DNA from: Allobosea sp. Leaf344
Lineage (GTDB): Bacteria; Pseudomonadota; Alphaproteobacteria; Rhizobiales; Beijerinckiaceae
Assembly: GCF_001426225.1 (NCBI RefSeq)
Contig: NZ_LMRT01000015.1
Location: 130,030-170,869 of the forward strand
Length of the DNA: 40,840 nucleotides
Direction of reading: 5' to 3'
Below are positions 16,561 through 25,018 of this stretch, piece by piece; the first letter of the stretch is position 1, and each line of letters begins with the position of its first letter. The translations under genes were made by a program, and so were the position numbers. The notes under the pieces are model-generated. The model saw only the letters and a program-made list of their open reading frames with translations. It searched no databases and had not been told where the DNA came from.

Positions 16561-16848
16561 ATGGCAAGCTACGAGGTCACAATCAGCTCCGACGGCCAGA
16601 TCACCTTGCCGGCCGAGCTGAGGCGGGAATGGTCGTTGAAGGAAGGGGATGCGCTGGAATTCTACCGCGGTTCCGACGGTCAGATCTGTCTGCGACCGCG
16701 CAACCTGCCGGCATCGGCATTGTTCGGCCTTCTCGCACATCTGACGCCGGACCCGACCTATCCCACCGATGATGACGCGATCGGCGCCGAACTCGCCGCC
16801 AGAGACGACGCGACCAGATCCAAGCGCCGAAAGCCGCGCGCGGCGTGA
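16561..16848 (+). CDS. vapB: AbrB/MazE-fold antitoxin, VapB type
   Basis: A 95-residue protein whose first about 48 residues form a swapped-hairpin AbrB-like DNA-binding fold (YEVTISSDGQITLPAELRRE, then EGDALEFYRGSDGQICLRPR). The rest, with an acidic patch (DPTYPTDDDAIG) and a basic end ([10 protein letters not shown]), would be the part that wraps the toxin. A GGAGGG ribosome site lies about ten bases upstream. Its TGA overlaps the GTG of the PIN-domain gene, the classic antitoxin-toxin coupling. As an AbrB-fold protein it probably represses its own promoter. It lies between ureAB and ureC, an odd place, with 59 bp of non-coding DNA before it. Confidence 0.88.
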   Translation: MASYEVTISSDGQITLPAELRREWSLKEGDALEFYRGSDGQICLRPRNLPASALFGLLAHLTPDPTYPTDDDAIGAELAARDDATRSKRRKPRAA

Positions 16849-17243
16849 TCGGGCTCGACGCTAATGTTCTGCTGCGGGTCCTGCTGGACGACGACCCTAT
16901 CCAGTCGCCGATGGCGCGGGAGTTGCTTGGCAGACTGACGCGCGTCAGGACCGGCTACATCAACCTGATCGTGCTGATGGAGGTCGTCTGGACGATCCGA
17001 ACCCGGTTCAGGGGCAAGTCGGCGGAAATTCACACGGCGCTGGAGACCTTGTTGAGCAGCCCGATCTTCGTACTTCAGAATCGCGATCAGGTCGTCGCCG
17101 CCCTGTCCTTGGCGAGGGAGGGACGGCATGGCTTCGCCGATGCCCTGATCGGCTATCTCAATGGGCGCGCGGGCTGTGAGATGACCTGGACGTTCGATCA
17201 TGGGGCCCCGTCCGAGGCGGGTTTCCAATCCGCTTTACGGTAG
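16845..17243 (+). CDS. vapC: PIN-domain ribonuclease toxin, VapC type
   Basis: A 132-residue PIN-domain protein; family members cut RNA, often initiator tRNA or the rRNA sarcin-ricin loop. The four acidic residues of the active site are in place: Asp5 (GLDANVLLR), Glu46 (LMEVVWTI), Asp99 (GFADALIG) and Asp118 (TFDHGA). So the toxin looks intact. GTG is the start, overlapping the antitoxin stop by 4 bp. By eye the gene is less GC-rich at third positions than its urease neighbours, which fits acquisition from elsewhere. Its TAG stop lies within the TAGGAG that serves as the ribosome site of ureC, 8 bp downstream, so urease large-subunit expression must pass through this module. Confidence 0.9.
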   Translation: MIGLDANVLLRVLLDDDPIQSPMARELLGRLTRVRTGYINLIVLMEVVWTIRTRFRGKSAEIHTALETLLSSPIFVLQNRDQVVAALSLAREGRHGFADALIGYLNGRAGCEMTWTFDHGAPSEAGFQSALR

Positions 17244-17251
17244 GAGCGAAA

Positions 17252-18988
17252 ATGCCCTTTCCCTTCCCGCGCAATGCCTATGCCGCGATGTTCGGCCCCA
17301 CCACCGGCGATACGGTGCGGCTCGGCGATACCGAACTCCTCATCAAGGTCGAGAAGGACTACACCACCTATGGCGAGGAGGTGAAGTTCGGCGGCGGCAA
17401 GGTCATCCGCGACGGCATGGGGCAGAGCCAGGCGCGCAATGCCGACGGCGCCGTCGACACCGTCATCACCAACGCGCTGATCCTCGACCATTGGGGCATC
17501 GTGAAGGCCGATATCGGCATCAAGGGCGGGCGCATCTGCGCCATTGGCAAGGCCGGCAATCCCGATATCCAGAGCGGCTTCGGCAATTTCGATCCGGCGG
17601 AGACGATCATCGTCGGCCCCGGCACCGAGGTCATCGCGGGCGAGGGCAAGATCCTCACCGCCGGCGGTTTCGACAGCCATATTCATTATATCTGCCCGCA
17701 GCAGATCGAGGATGCGCTGATGAGCGGGCTCACCACCATGCTCGGCGGCGGCACCGGCCCGGCCCATGGCACATTGGCCACCACCTGCACGCCCGGGCCG
17801 TGGCATCTCGGCCAGATGATCCGCGCCGCCGACGCCTTCCCGATGAATCTGGCCTTCGCCGGCAAGGGCAATGCGGCGCTGCCCGGCGCCCTGGTCGAGA
17901 TGGTGGAGGCGGGCGCCTGCGCGCTCAAGCTGCACGAGGATTGGGGGACCACCCCGGCGGCGATCGATAATTGCCTCTCGGTCGCCGACGATCATGACAT
18001 CCAGGTGATGATCCACACCGACACGCTCAACGAGAGCGGCTTCGTCGAGGACACGATCAGGGCCTTCAAGAACCGCACGATCCACGCCTTCCACACCGAG
18101 GGCGCCGGCGGCGGCCATGCGCCCGACATCATGAAGGTGGCCGGGCTGCCCAATGTGCTGCCCTCCTCGACGAACCCGACGCGGCCCTTCACGGTCAACA
18201 CCCTCGACGAGCATCTCGACATGCTCATGGTCTGCCACCACCTCTCGCCCTCGATCCCGGAGGATCTCGCCTTCGCCGAGAGCCGCATCCGCAAGGAGAC
18301 CATCGCCGCCGAGGACATCCTGCATGATCTCGGCGCGCTCTCGATGATGTCCTCGGACAGCCAGGCCATGGGCCGCATCGGCGAGGTCATCACCCGCACC
18401 TGGCAGACCGCCCATAAGATGAAGATGCAGCGCGGGCCGCTGGCCGAGGATGCCGGCAGCGGCGCCGATAATTTCCGCGCCAAGCGCTATGTCGCGAAAT
18501 ACACGATCAATCCCGCCATCTCGCACGGCATCTCGCGCCATATCGGCTCGGTCGAGATCGGCAAGCTCGCCGATCTCGTGCTCTGGTCGCCGGCCTTCTT
18601 CGGCGCCAAGCCGGATCTGGTGATCAAGGGCGGGATGATCGCCGCCGCGCCGATGGGCGACCCCAACGCCTCGATCCCGACGCCGCAGCCGGTGCATTAC
18701 CGGCCGATGTTCGGCGCCTTCGGCAAGGCGGTCACCACGACATCGCTCGTCTTCGTCTCCCAGGCGGCGATGGCCAATGGGCTGCGGGAACGGCTCGGCA
18801 CGGAGAAGGAGATGGTAGCGGTGGAGAACACCCGCGGCGGGATCTCCAAGAAGAGCATGATCCACAACGACGCCACGCCCGATATCCAGATCGACCCGGA
18901 AACCTATGCCGTCGTCGCCGATGGCGAGCTGCTGGTCTGCGAGCCGGCCAAGGAACTGCCGCTCGCGCAGCGCTACTTTCTATTCTGA
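17252..18988 (+). CDS. ureC: Urease alpha subunit
   Basis: Catalytic subunit that hydrolyses urea to ammonia and carbamate at a dinickel centre. Length is 578 residues. All active-site residues align to Klebsiella UreC with a constant offset of +9: nickel ligands His143 and His145 (SHIHYICP), carbamylated Lys226 (ALKLHEDWG), His255 (MIHTDTLNE), His281 ([11 protein letters not shown]) and Asp369 (SSDSQAMG), flap Cys328 and catalytic His329 (MVCHHLS). The enzyme should therefore be active. A TAGGAG ribosome site overlaps the vapC stop. The extra residues sit near the N-terminal region ([23 protein letters not shown] and [15 protein letters not shown]), as in many alphaproteobacterial enzymes. 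After the stop come 131 bp with an AT-richer start and no terminator that I could see. Confidence 0.98.
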   Translation: MPFPFPRNAYAAMFGPTTGDTVRLGDTELLIKVEKDYTTYGEEVKFGGGKVIRDGMGQSQARNADGAVDTVITNALILDHWGIVKADIGIKGGRICAIGKAGNPDIQSGFGNFDPAETIIVGPGTEVIAGEGKILTAGGFDSHIHYICPQQIEDALMSGLTTMLGGGTGPAHGTLATTCTPGPWHLGQMIRAADAFPMNLAFAGKGNAALPGALVEMVEAGACALKLHEDWGTTPAAIDNCLSVADDHDIQVMIHTDTLNESGFVEDTIRAFKNRTIHAFHTEGAGGGHAPDIMKVAGLPNVLPSSTNPTRPFTVNTLDEHLDMLMVCHHLSPSIPEDLAFAESRIRKETIAAEDILHDLGALSMMSSDSQAMGRIGEVITRTWQTAHKMKMQRGPLAEDAGSGADNFRAKRYVAKYTINPAISHGISRHIGSVEIGKLADLVLWSPAFFGAKPDLVIKGGMIAAAPMGDPNASIPTPQPVHYRPMFGAFGKAVTTTSLVFVSQAAMANGLRERLGTEKEMVAVENTRGGISKKSMIHNDATPDIQIDPETYAVVADGELLVCEPAKELPLAQRYFLF

Positions 18989-19119
18989 AGTCAAAAACGA
19001 ACATTTGAAGCGTGCGCATCTCATCATCAGGGATGTGCTTTCCGCCCTCACTCACGGCGTTGCGGGTGGCGCTGCGGCATGCCAACCTTGCGTCAGTCGA
19101 GCTGGGTTGAAACTGCGTG

Positions 19120-19578
19120 ATGGAAGCCCCCGGATTTTCCGAAGCGAGCCTGTCGCTGCGTGATCTCGCTCTCGGCTTCGCCGCCGGCGCGATCGCCGTC
19201 GTCGCCTTCCACCAGAGCGTGATCCTCGGCGCCTTCCTCGCCGGGCTGACCCCCAACAGCCCCTGGTCGCTGCGGCCGATCCCGCCCTTAGGCGTCCCGC
19301 TGATCGTCAGCCAGATGTTCTGGGGCGGTCTCTGGGGCACGCTCTTCGCCTTCGTCTGGCCCCTCGTTCCCGGCCGCCATTACTGGCAGAAGGGCGTGAT
19401 CTTCAGCCTGATCGGGCCGCTCCTGCTGGGCAGCTGGATCCTCGTGCCCCTGATCAAGCAGAGCGGGGCGCTCTTCGCCGGGTTCTCGCCGCTGCGCCTC
19501 GCCCTGGGCCTGTGCCTCAGCACCGCCTGGGGCGCCGGCTCCGGCCTGTTGTTCGGGGCCGTGCCGCGCCGGCACTGA
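19120..19578 (+). CDS. Unrecognised four-helix membrane protein between ureC and ureE
   Basis: A 152-residue protein that I do not recognise. It shows four hydrophobic segments, at about 12-40 (LALGFAAGAIAVVAFHQSVI), 59-82 (SQMFWGGLWGTLFAFVWPLV), 92-111 (VIFSLIGPLLLGSWILVPLI) and 123-147 (LALGLCLSTAWGAGSGLLFG), with short loops. A single His in helix 1 and one Cys in helix 4 are the only candidate metal ligands in the membrane, so it is not an obvious nickel transporter. A GTG directly before the ATG (19117) is an alternative start. No strong ribosome site is seen. It lies 131 bp after ureC and 170 bp before ureE and may simply be carried along in the operon. Confidence 0.7.
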   Translation: MEAPGFSEASLSLRDLALGFAAGAIAVVAFHQSVILGAFLAGLTPNSPWSLRPIPPLGVPLIVSQMFWGGLWGTLFAFVWPLVPGRHYWQKGVIFSLIGPLLLGSWILVPLIKQSGALFAGFSPLRLALGLCLSTAWGAGSGLLFGAVPRRH

Positions 19579-19613
19579 GCCGAAGCGGCGAGCGTCACCG
19601 GCTGAGCGTCATG

Positions 19614-19676
19614 ACCCGCGGGGGCTTTCTCTTGGCCCACGGGGGCCTTCTCTCGACCCGCGGGGCTTGCATCGCG
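19614..19676 (+). repeat. Three tandem 21-bp repeats upstream of ureE
   Basis: Three imperfect units with an exact 21-bp period start at 19614, 19635 and 19656. Each has the core (A/G)CCC(G/A)CGGGG; the first two continue into a CTT/TCTCT run, and the third diverges after GGGGCTT. The period equals seven codons, and the frame of ureE is open through them from an ATG at 19611 (TRGGFLL, AHGGLLS, TRGACIA). So they could code for an N-terminal extension of UreE, be a relic of coding sequence, or act in the leader as alternating structures. UreE proteins normally begin near residue 1 of the 19749 start, so I favour the non-coding reading. Confidence 0.55.
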
Positions 19677-19748
19677 GCGCTGCCGGTGGTGGAACTGACC
19701 TTCGCTCGCGTCGCTCCACAACGCGCCCGTCAGAACGGAACCTCCATC

Positions 19749-20528
19749 ATGCTTCGCGCCACCTCCGTCGTTCGCAAGGCTGCGGTCAAAGCCGACAAGG
19801 TCATCGAGACCATCACGCTCGATCATGAAGATCGCAACCGCCGCCGCATCGCCCTGAAGGGCGACCAGGGCCTCGACATCCTGCTGGATCTCGACAAGCC
19901 CACGGGCCTGAACGATGGCGACGCCGTCAAGCTCGAGGATGGGCGCCTGGTCCGGGTCAAGGCCGCGGCGCAGAGCCTGCTCGAAATCCGCGCGGAAAAC
20001 CCGCTGCGGCTGATGCGCGTCGCCTGGCATATCGGCAATCGCCATACCCCGGCCGAGATCACCGCGGACGCGATCTATATCGAGAACGACCATGTGCTGG
20101 CGGAAATGGTGCGCGGCCAGGGCTGTGCGATGGCCATGGTGAGCCGTCCCTTCCAGCCCGAGGGCGGGGCCTATGATCACGCCGGTTGCGACCATCCCGA
20201 CCATGATCACGGCCACCATCATCACGACCACGCGCATCATGGCCACGAGGCTCACGACCATGCGCATCACGGGCATGCGAATCCTGGGCACGAGGCTCAC
20301 GACCATGCGCATCACGATCATGAACACGCGCATGGCCATCACTCGCATGAGCACACCCATGCGCATGAGCATCACACCCACAGCCATGGCGCGTCCTGTG
20401 GCTGCGGTCACGACCATGCCCATGCCGCGGGCGCAGACGACCATCACGATCATCACGCGCATGACCATGATCATGCGCACAAGCACGGTTTCGCCCATGG
20501 GCATAAGGGCCACTCGCACGATCACTGA
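19749..20528 (+). CDS. ureE: Urease nickel metallochaperone UreE with very long His-rich tail
   Basis: UreE binds nickel and passes it to the UreG/UreF/UreD complex. From the ATG at 19749 the protein is 259 residues, about 100 more than the common form. The N-terminal about 140 residues are the peptide-binding and metal-binding domains, with the dimer-interface nickel motif AWHIGNRHTPAEI keeping both histidines of the Klebsiella site (His91 and His96 there). The last about 115 residues contain some 52 histidines, mostly as DH, HH, AH and GH, plus one C-G-C (ASCGCGHD). Such tails store or buffer nickel; the Klebsiella tail has only about ten histidines. Part of the tail arose by a 45-bp duplication. 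An upstream ATG at 19611 is possible but less likely. Confidence 0.94.
   Translation: MLRATSVVRKAAVKADKVIETITLDHEDRNRRRIALKGDQGLDILLDLDKPTGLNDGDAVKLEDGRLVRVKAAAQSLLEIRAENPLRLMRVAWHIGNRHTPAEITADAIYIENDHVLAEMVRGQGCAMAMVSRPFQPEGGAYDHAGCDHPDHDHGHHHHDHAHHGHEAHDHAHHGHANPGHEAHDHAHHDHEHAHGHHSHEHTHAHEHHTHSHGASCGCGHDHAHAAGADDHHDHHAHDHDHAHKHGFAHGHKGHSHDH
20244..20316 (+). repeat. 45-bp-period direct repeat in the UreE histidine tail
   Basis: A 28-bp sequence at 20244-20271 recurs without change at 20289-20316, coding for HEAHDHAHH in both copies. The spacing of 45 bp is 15 codons, so the frame is kept. The whole stretch from about 20175 to 20525 is low-complexity DNA built on CAY and GAY codons and is likely to gain and lose units by slippage. 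Confidence 0.85.
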
Positions 20529-20534
20529 CGCCGC

Positions 20535-21212
20535 GTGAGCGCCTATCCGCTCCCCCTGATGGTGTGGCTGTCGCCGTCCTTCCCGGTCGGCGCCTTCGCC
20601 TATTCCCATGGGCTGGAATGGGCGTTCGACTGCGGCGATGTCACTGATGCCGCCGGCCTGCATGACTGGCTGCTGGCGCTGGTCGAGCAGGGGTCGCTGC
20701 GCAATGATCTGATCCTCTTCGTGTCGGCCTTTCGCGCCGCTGTCGCAGGTGACCTCGCCGCTCTGGGTGAGGTGGCGGAGCTCGCGGTGGCGATGGCCAA
20801 TTCGGCCGAGCGCCGGCTGGAGACCGTCACCCAGGGCAATGCCTTCGTCATCGCGGCGAAAGCCTCCTGGCCCTGCGCCGGCTTCGAGGCGCTGGCAGCG
20901 GCCTGGGCCGGGGACGTCGCCTATCCCGTGGCGGTCGCGGTGGCGGCTGCGGGGCATGATCTGCCTCTCCCGGCGAGCCTCGACGCCTATGGCCTCGCCT
21001 TCGTCGCCAATCTGGTCTCGGCCTCCGTGCGCCTCGGCATCGTCGGACAGACCGATGGGCAGCGCGTCATCGCGCAGCTGGTGCCGGCCTTGCATCGGGC
21101 TGCGGCGGCCGCCGCCGGGCTCACGCTCGACGATCTCGGCGGTTGCGCCTTCCGCTCCGATCTCGCCGCCCTGCGGCACGAAACCCAGTATTCGAGGCTG
21201 TTCCGCTCATGA
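20535..21212 (+). CDS. ureF: Urease accessory protein UreF
   Basis: All-helical accessory protein that binds UreD on the apoenzyme and recruits and gates the GTPase UreG. The protein is 225 residues, from a GTG 6 bp after ureE. The N-terminal family stretch [19 protein letters not shown] (about 12-30) is clear, as is the late [29 protein letters not shown] region and the end motif [22 protein letters not shown]. Its TGA overlaps the ATG of ureG by 4 bp, so the two are translationally coupled, which suits proteins that act as one complex. Confidence 0.96.
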   Translation: MSAYPLPLMVWLSPSFPVGAFAYSHGLEWAFDCGDVTDAAGLHDWLLALVEQGSLRNDLILFVSAFRAAVAGDLAALGEVAELAVAMANSAERRLETVTQGNAFVIAAKASWPCAGFEALAAAWAGDVAYPVAVAVAAAGHDLPLPASLDAYGLAFVANLVSASVRLGIVGQTDGQRVIAQLVPALHRAAAAAAGLTLDDLGGCAFRSDLAALRHETQYSRLFRS

Positions 21213-21844
21213 CCATCTCCCCCCACGGCCCCTTGCGCGTCGGCATCGGCGGCCCAGTCGGCTCCGGCAAGACCGCGCTGATGGAAGCGCTCTGCAAGCG
21301 CATGCGCGACATCTATGATCTCTGCGCCATCACCAACGACATCTACACCAAGGAGGATGCGCGGCTGCTGACGGTGGCGGGAGCCCTGCCGGAGGAGCGG
21401 ATCATGGGCGTCGAGACCGGCGGCTGCCCGCATACCGCCATTCGCGAGGATTGCTCGATCAATCTCGCCGCGGTCTCCGAAATGCGCGCGAAATTCCCCA
21501 GGCTCGATCTGATCCTGATCGAATCCGGCGGCGACAACCTCGCCGCCACCTTCTCGCCGGAACTCGCCGACCTCACCATCTATGTCATCGACGTCGCCGC
21601 CGGCGAGAAGATCCCGCGCAAGGGCGGGCCCGGCATCACGCGCTCCGATTTGCTGGTGATCAACAAGACCGATCTCGCCCCGCATGTCGGCGCGGATCTT
21701 GCAGTCATGGACCGCGATTCCCGGCTGATGCGGGGCAAGCGCCCATTCGTGTTCACCAACACGCGCGCGGGCGACGGCGTCGACATCGTCATGGATTTCA
21801 TCGAGACGGCCGGCGGCCTGAAACCCGCGACGGCGGCAGGCTGA
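21209..21844 (+). CDS. ureG: Urease accessory GTPase UreG
   Basis: SIMIBI-class GTPase that carries nickel and drives its insertion into urease. From the ATG at 21209 the protein is 211 residues. The P-loop GPVGSGKT lies at 15-22, the invariant nickel motif Cys73-Pro74-His75 in [13 protein letters not shown], the switch-region [15 protein letters not shown] at about 107-121, and the base-recognition motif [13 protein letters not shown] further on. There is no histidine-rich N-terminus, which some species use for nickel storage; here that job would fall to the UreE tail. An upstream open stretch to 21143 overlaps ureF and is not part of the protein. It is 2 bp before ureJ. Confidence 0.97.
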   Translation: MTISPHGPLRVGIGGPVGSGKTALMEALCKRMRDIYDLCAITNDIYTKEDARLLTVAGALPEERIMGVETGGCPHTAIREDCSINLAAVSEMRAKFPRLDLILIESGGDNLAATFSPELADLTIYVIDVAAGEKIPRKGGPGITRSDLLVINKTDLAPHVGADLAVMDRDSRLMRGKRPFVFTNTRAGDGVDIVMDFIETAGGLKPATAAG

Positions 21845-21846
21845 GA

Positions 21847-22443
21847 ATGGAGACGATGGCGATGACGCTTCAGGCTTTGAAATACGGTGTGGCCCTGGCC
21901 GGGATCGGCCTCTCCGGCACCGCCTCGGCGCATAGCGGGGGAGAGGCCGGCTACAGTCTGCTGTCGGGCCTCGCTCACCCGCTGACCGGCGTCGATCATC
22001 TCCTGGCGATGCTGGCGGTCGGCCTCTGGGCCGGGCTGATCGGCGGGCGGGCGCGCATCGCCTTCCCCGCGGCCTTCCTGGGCATGATGCTGGTGGCCGG
22101 CGCCTGGGGCATGTCGGGCGCCGCGCTGGCCGGGGTCGAGATCGGCATCGCCGTCAGCGTGCTGGTGCTGGGCCTCGCCATCGCCCTGCGCGCCAATCCG
22201 CCTATTTTGGCCGGCGCCGCCGCCTGCGCCATCTTCGCCATCTTCCACGGCCATGCCCATGGCGCCGAATTGCCGGAAGCGGCCGGCGGCCTCTCCTATG
22301 CGCTCGGCTTCGTGATGGCCACCGGCGCGCTGCATGTGATCGGCCTGCAGGCGGCGCGGCTGCTGACGGCGCGCTCCCCGCTCGCGGCTAGGCTGGCCGG
22401 TGGCGGCGTCGCGCTGGCCGGCCTGGCGCTGCTGGCCGGCTGA
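21847..22443 (+). CDS. ureJ: HupE/UreJ-family membrane protein, probable nickel/cobalt permease
   Basis: Membrane protein of 198 residues from the HupE/UreJ family, thought to let nickel or cobalt cross the membrane. An N-terminal signal-like segment ends in GTASAHSGG at about 20-28. Family marks are HPLTGVDHLLAMLAVGLWAG (about 42-61) with its His and Asp, and FHGHAHGAELP in the second half; six to seven hydrophobic helices are visible. ATG codons four and six residues in are alternative starts. It is the last gene of the urease run, 2 bp after ureG, and its location supports nickel as the substrate. The next gene is convergent with 9 bp between the stops and no visible terminator. Confidence 0.92.
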   Translation: METMAMTLQALKYGVALAGIGLSGTASAHSGGEAGYSLLSGLAHPLTGVDHLLAMLAVGLWAGLIGGRARIAFPAAFLGMMLVAGAWGMSGAALAGVEIGIAVSVLVLGLAIALRANPPILAGAAACAIFAIFHGHAHGAELPEAAGGLSYALGFVMATGALHVIGLQAARLLTARSPLAARLAGGGVALAGLALLAG

Positions 22444-22452
22444 GCCGCCCGG

Positions 22453-23256
22453 TCAGATGATCCGGCGGCGCAGATAGCCGCCGACCTGCTCGACCAGCAC
22501 GACCAGCGCGAAGACCGCCAGGATGATCGTCAGCGCGGTGTCGTAGTCGAACAGGTCGAAGGCGACCTTCAGCTCGACGCCGATCCCTCCCGCGCCGACG
22601 AGCCCCAGCACGACCGAGGCCCGCGTCGCCTTCTCCACACAGAACAGCGAGGTGGCGATGAAGGACGGCGTGGCATTGGGCACCACGGCGGAGAAGATCA
22701 GTCCGGTCCGGCTCGCGCCGATCGTCGAGAGCGCCTCGCGCGGGCCCTTGTCGGTCTCCTCCATCGCCTCCGCGAAGAAGCGGCCGGCATAGCCGATCGT
22801 GTCGATCATCAGCGCCAGCACGCCGGCCGCAGGGCCGAGCCCGACGGCGATGACGAAGAACAGCGCCCAGATCAGATCCGGCACCGTGCGGAAGAAGGCG
22901 ATCAGCCCGCGCGAAAGCGCCCGGATCACCGGATGCGGCGAGAGCCCGTCCGCCGCGAGGATCGCCAGCGGAAACGACAGGACGAGGCCGAGCACGCAGC
23001 CCGACACCGCCATCTGGAAGGTCGAGGCCAGCGAGGCCAGGATCGCGTCGAGCCGGCCGAGATCGGGCGGGAACATCCGCCCGATGATGTTGCCCATGGC
23101 GGGTATGCCGCGGATGAGCTTTTCCGCCGAGAGCTCCGAGCCGCTGAACGACCAGATCAGCAAGGCGAGCGCGAGGAAGCCGCCGGTGAAGGCGGCGGCG
23201 CTCGGCCGCGCGAAGCGGTCGCCCGGCCCCGCGTGCAGATCGGATGTCAGGCTCAT
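22453..23256 (-). CDS. phnE: Phosphonate ABC transporter permease
   Basis: Inner-membrane permease of a phosphonate importer, 267 residues. The frame is open far upstream but the ATG at 23256, which overlaps the phnC stop by 4 bp, gives the normal length. Hydrophobic segments lie at about 22-40, 82-105, 125-160 and 205-260. The cytoplasmic coupling loop is seen as EALSTIGASRTGLIFSAVVP (the EAA-type motif) and VVLGLVGAGGIGVELKVAFD. It is the last gene of phnD-phnC-phnE. Only one permease gene is present here, so the channel is probably a homodimer. Its relatives move phosphonates, phosphite or other P-compounds, and the exact substrate is not fixed. Confidence 0.92.
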   Translation of the reverse strand: MSLTSDLHAGPGDRFARPSAAAFTGGFLALALLIWSFSGSELSAEKLIRGIPAMGNIIGRMFPPDLGRLDAILASLASTFQMAVSGCVLGLVLSFPLAILAADGLSPHPVIRALSRGLIAFFRTVPDLIWALFFVIAVGLGPAAGVLALMIDTIGYAGRFFAEAMEETDKGPREALSTIGASRTGLIFSAVVPNATPSFIATSLFCVEKATRASVVLGLVGAGGIGVELKVAFDLFDYDTALTIILAVFALVVLVEQVGGYLRRRII

Positions 23257-24098
23257 GCCAGCGCCTCCAAGACGGGTTTGGCCATGGTTTCGGCCGAGGC
23301 CATGACGGGCGCCTCCTCGAAGAACGCCGCGAGCTCCGCCTCGCGGCAATGCAGCGCGCGCCGGTCCATGGCGATGCCGCCCTGCGCCAGCCCGACGATG
23401 CGGTCGGAAAAGCCGATCGCATGCGCCATGTGATGCGAGACGAAGACCAGCGTCAGGCCCTTGTCGCGCGTCAGCCGGAAGAGCAGCTCCATGATCTCCC
23501 GCCCGGCCCGCGGATCCAGGCTCGCATCCGGCTCGTCGGCCAGCACCAGCTCGGGCCGCTGCATCAGCATGCGCGCGATCGCGACGCGCTGCGACTGGCC
23601 GCCGGACAGGGAATCGGCGCGCTGCATCGCCTTGTCGGCGAGGCCGACCGCCTCGAGGCAGGCCATGGCTTCCTCGCGCACGGCTTTCGGCGCGAGGCAT
23701 TGTGCCCAGCTCCGCGGGCCGCTCCGGCGCGCCTGCACCCCATGCACCACATTCGACAGCGCGCTGATCCGCGCCACCAGATTATGCTTCTGGAAGACGA
23801 CGCCGACCCTGGCGCGGAAACGCTTCAGGCTGGCGCCGCCGAGCTGCCGCACCGGCTCGCCCAGCACCTCGATGCGGCCCTCATCGGCTTCGGTGAGCCG
23901 CACGATCATCCGCAGCAGCGTCGATTTGCCGGTGCCGTTGGCGCCGATCAGCGCCAGCGATTCGCCCGCCGGGATGGCGAGGTCGAGCCCGTCGAGGATG
24001 CGCCGCTGGCCGAAGCTCTTGCGCAATCCGGCGAGGCTGACGACGGGGCCTCGCGGGCTCCCGTTATCGGGGAGGGCGGGCAGGCCGAGCCCGCTCAT
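23253..24098 (-). CDS. phnC: Phosphonate ABC transporter ATP-binding protein
   Basis: ATPase subunit of the phosphonate importer, 281 residues. Walker A is GANGTGKST at 52-60, the Q-loop is VFQKHNLV, the ABC signature is LSGGQSQRVAIAR and Walker B with its catalytic Glu is LVLADEPDASLD, followed by the H-loop VSHH. The first 18 residues and the final stretch after the ATPase core (about 245 on) are extra to the minimal domain. Start and stop overlap phnD and phnE by 4 bp each, so the three subunits are coupled and made in ratio. Confidence 0.95.
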   Translation of the reverse strand: MSGLGLPALPDNGSPRGPVVSLAGLRKSFGQRRILDGLDLAIPAGESLALIGANGTGKSTLLRMIVRLTEADEGRIEVLGEPVRQLGGASLKRFRARVGVVFQKHNLVARISALSNVVHGVQARRSGPRSWAQCLAPKAVREEAMACLEAVGLADKAMQRADSLSGGQSQRVAIARMLMQRPELVLADEPDASLDPRAGREIMELLFRLTRDKGLTLVFVSHHMAHAIGFSDRIVGLAQGGIAMDRRALHCREAELAAFFEEAPVMASAETMAKPVLEALA

Positions 24099-24964
24099 TC
24101 GATGAACTTCTTGAAGTCGTTGATGCCGATCGTCGCGTAGATCGAGCGGACATAATCGTAATCGCTGTCCTTGACCGCGGGCAGGAAGACGCCGCCGGTG
24201 AATTTGCGGTTGTCATCCGTGCCGGTGACGACCGCCTTCATCAGCTCGGTGCCGTGATCGAGGAAGATCTTGCGGACCTTGGCGACGATTTCGGGCTTCA
24301 CCTTGGGGCTGGCGATCATGACGTCGTTGGGCAGGTCGCGCCCGCGCGCCACCACCGTGAAGCCGGTCTTGCCGTCGGATTCGCGGATGCGCTGGAGATG
24401 GGTCAGGTTGAGGCCGATGGCGGCGATGTCGCCGCGCTTCATCGCCTCCACCGCGACATTGCGCTTCACGAAGATCGGCTTGTAGTCGACATTGTATTTC
24501 AGGCCGAAATCCGCCAGCGCCTGCGCCGGGCCGAGATGCTGCGAGGTCGAGCCGATCTCGCCGAAGGAGATCGTCTTGCCCTTGAGATCGGCGACGGTTT
24601 TGATCGGTCCCGTGGCGAGCACCGCCACCTGGCTGAAATAATCCGGCCGCTGCCAGCCGACGACGGGGATTGCGTCCGTCCGGGCCTTGAACACCACATA
24701 TTCCGCCGGGCCGGTCAGGACGAAATCGACCTGGCCCGCCGCCATCGCCTCGACCGCGGCGGTGCGGCCGGAAACCGCGAAGAACTGAACCTTGAGATCG
24801 GCGAGCTTCTCGAACGCCGCCTTGAAGGGCCCGAATTCGCGCTGCAGCGATTCCAGCCCGTCGATATCGGTGACGGCGAAGCGCAGCGTCTCCTGTGCCT
24901 TGGCGGCGGGGGCGGCCAGGGCGATCGCCGCCGCGGTGAAAGCCAGGCTGAGCGTTTTCAGCAT
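24095..24964 (-). CDS. phnD: Phosphonate-binding periplasmic protein
   Basis: Substrate-binding protein of the importer, 289 residues. A signal peptide with hydrophobic core ends in APAAKAQ at about 24, so the mature part begins ETLRFAVTDIDG. The PhnD/PtxB-type fold shows in DFVLTGPAEYVVFKAR (about 80-95), TVADLKGKTISFGEIGSTSQHLGP (about 123-146) and the MKRGDIAAIG stretch. The start has a strong ribosome site (CAGGAGGG). It is first in the phnDCE operon and lies 54 bp from a Pho-box-like site on the same strand. The binding pocket cannot tell phosphonate from phosphite or related P-compounds by eye. Confidence 0.93.
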   Translation of the reverse strand: MLKTLSLAFTAAAIALAAPAAKAQETLRFAVTDIDGLESLQREFGPFKAAFEKLADLKVQFFAVSGRTAAVEAMAAGQVDFVLTGPAEYVVFKARTDAIPVVGWQRPDYFSQVAVLATGPIKTVADLKGKTISFGEIGSTSQHLGPAQALADFGLKYNVDYKPIFVKRNVAVEAMKRGDIAAIGLNLTHLQRIRESDGKTGFTVVARGRDLPNDVMIASPKVKPEIVAKVRKIFLDHGTELMKAVVTGTDDNRKFTGGVFLPAVKDSDYDYVRSIYATIGINDFKKFIE

Positions 24965-25018
24965 CGAATGTCCCTCCTGAAATCTGAGGAGGCGCTAACC
25001 CGGCTACACGACGCACCG

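Noticed and set aside
20160..20528. Repeated CAY-rich units resembling a repeat array
   Set aside because: They are in frame within ureE and code for the histidine tail; there are no regular spacers, so it is not a CRISPR.
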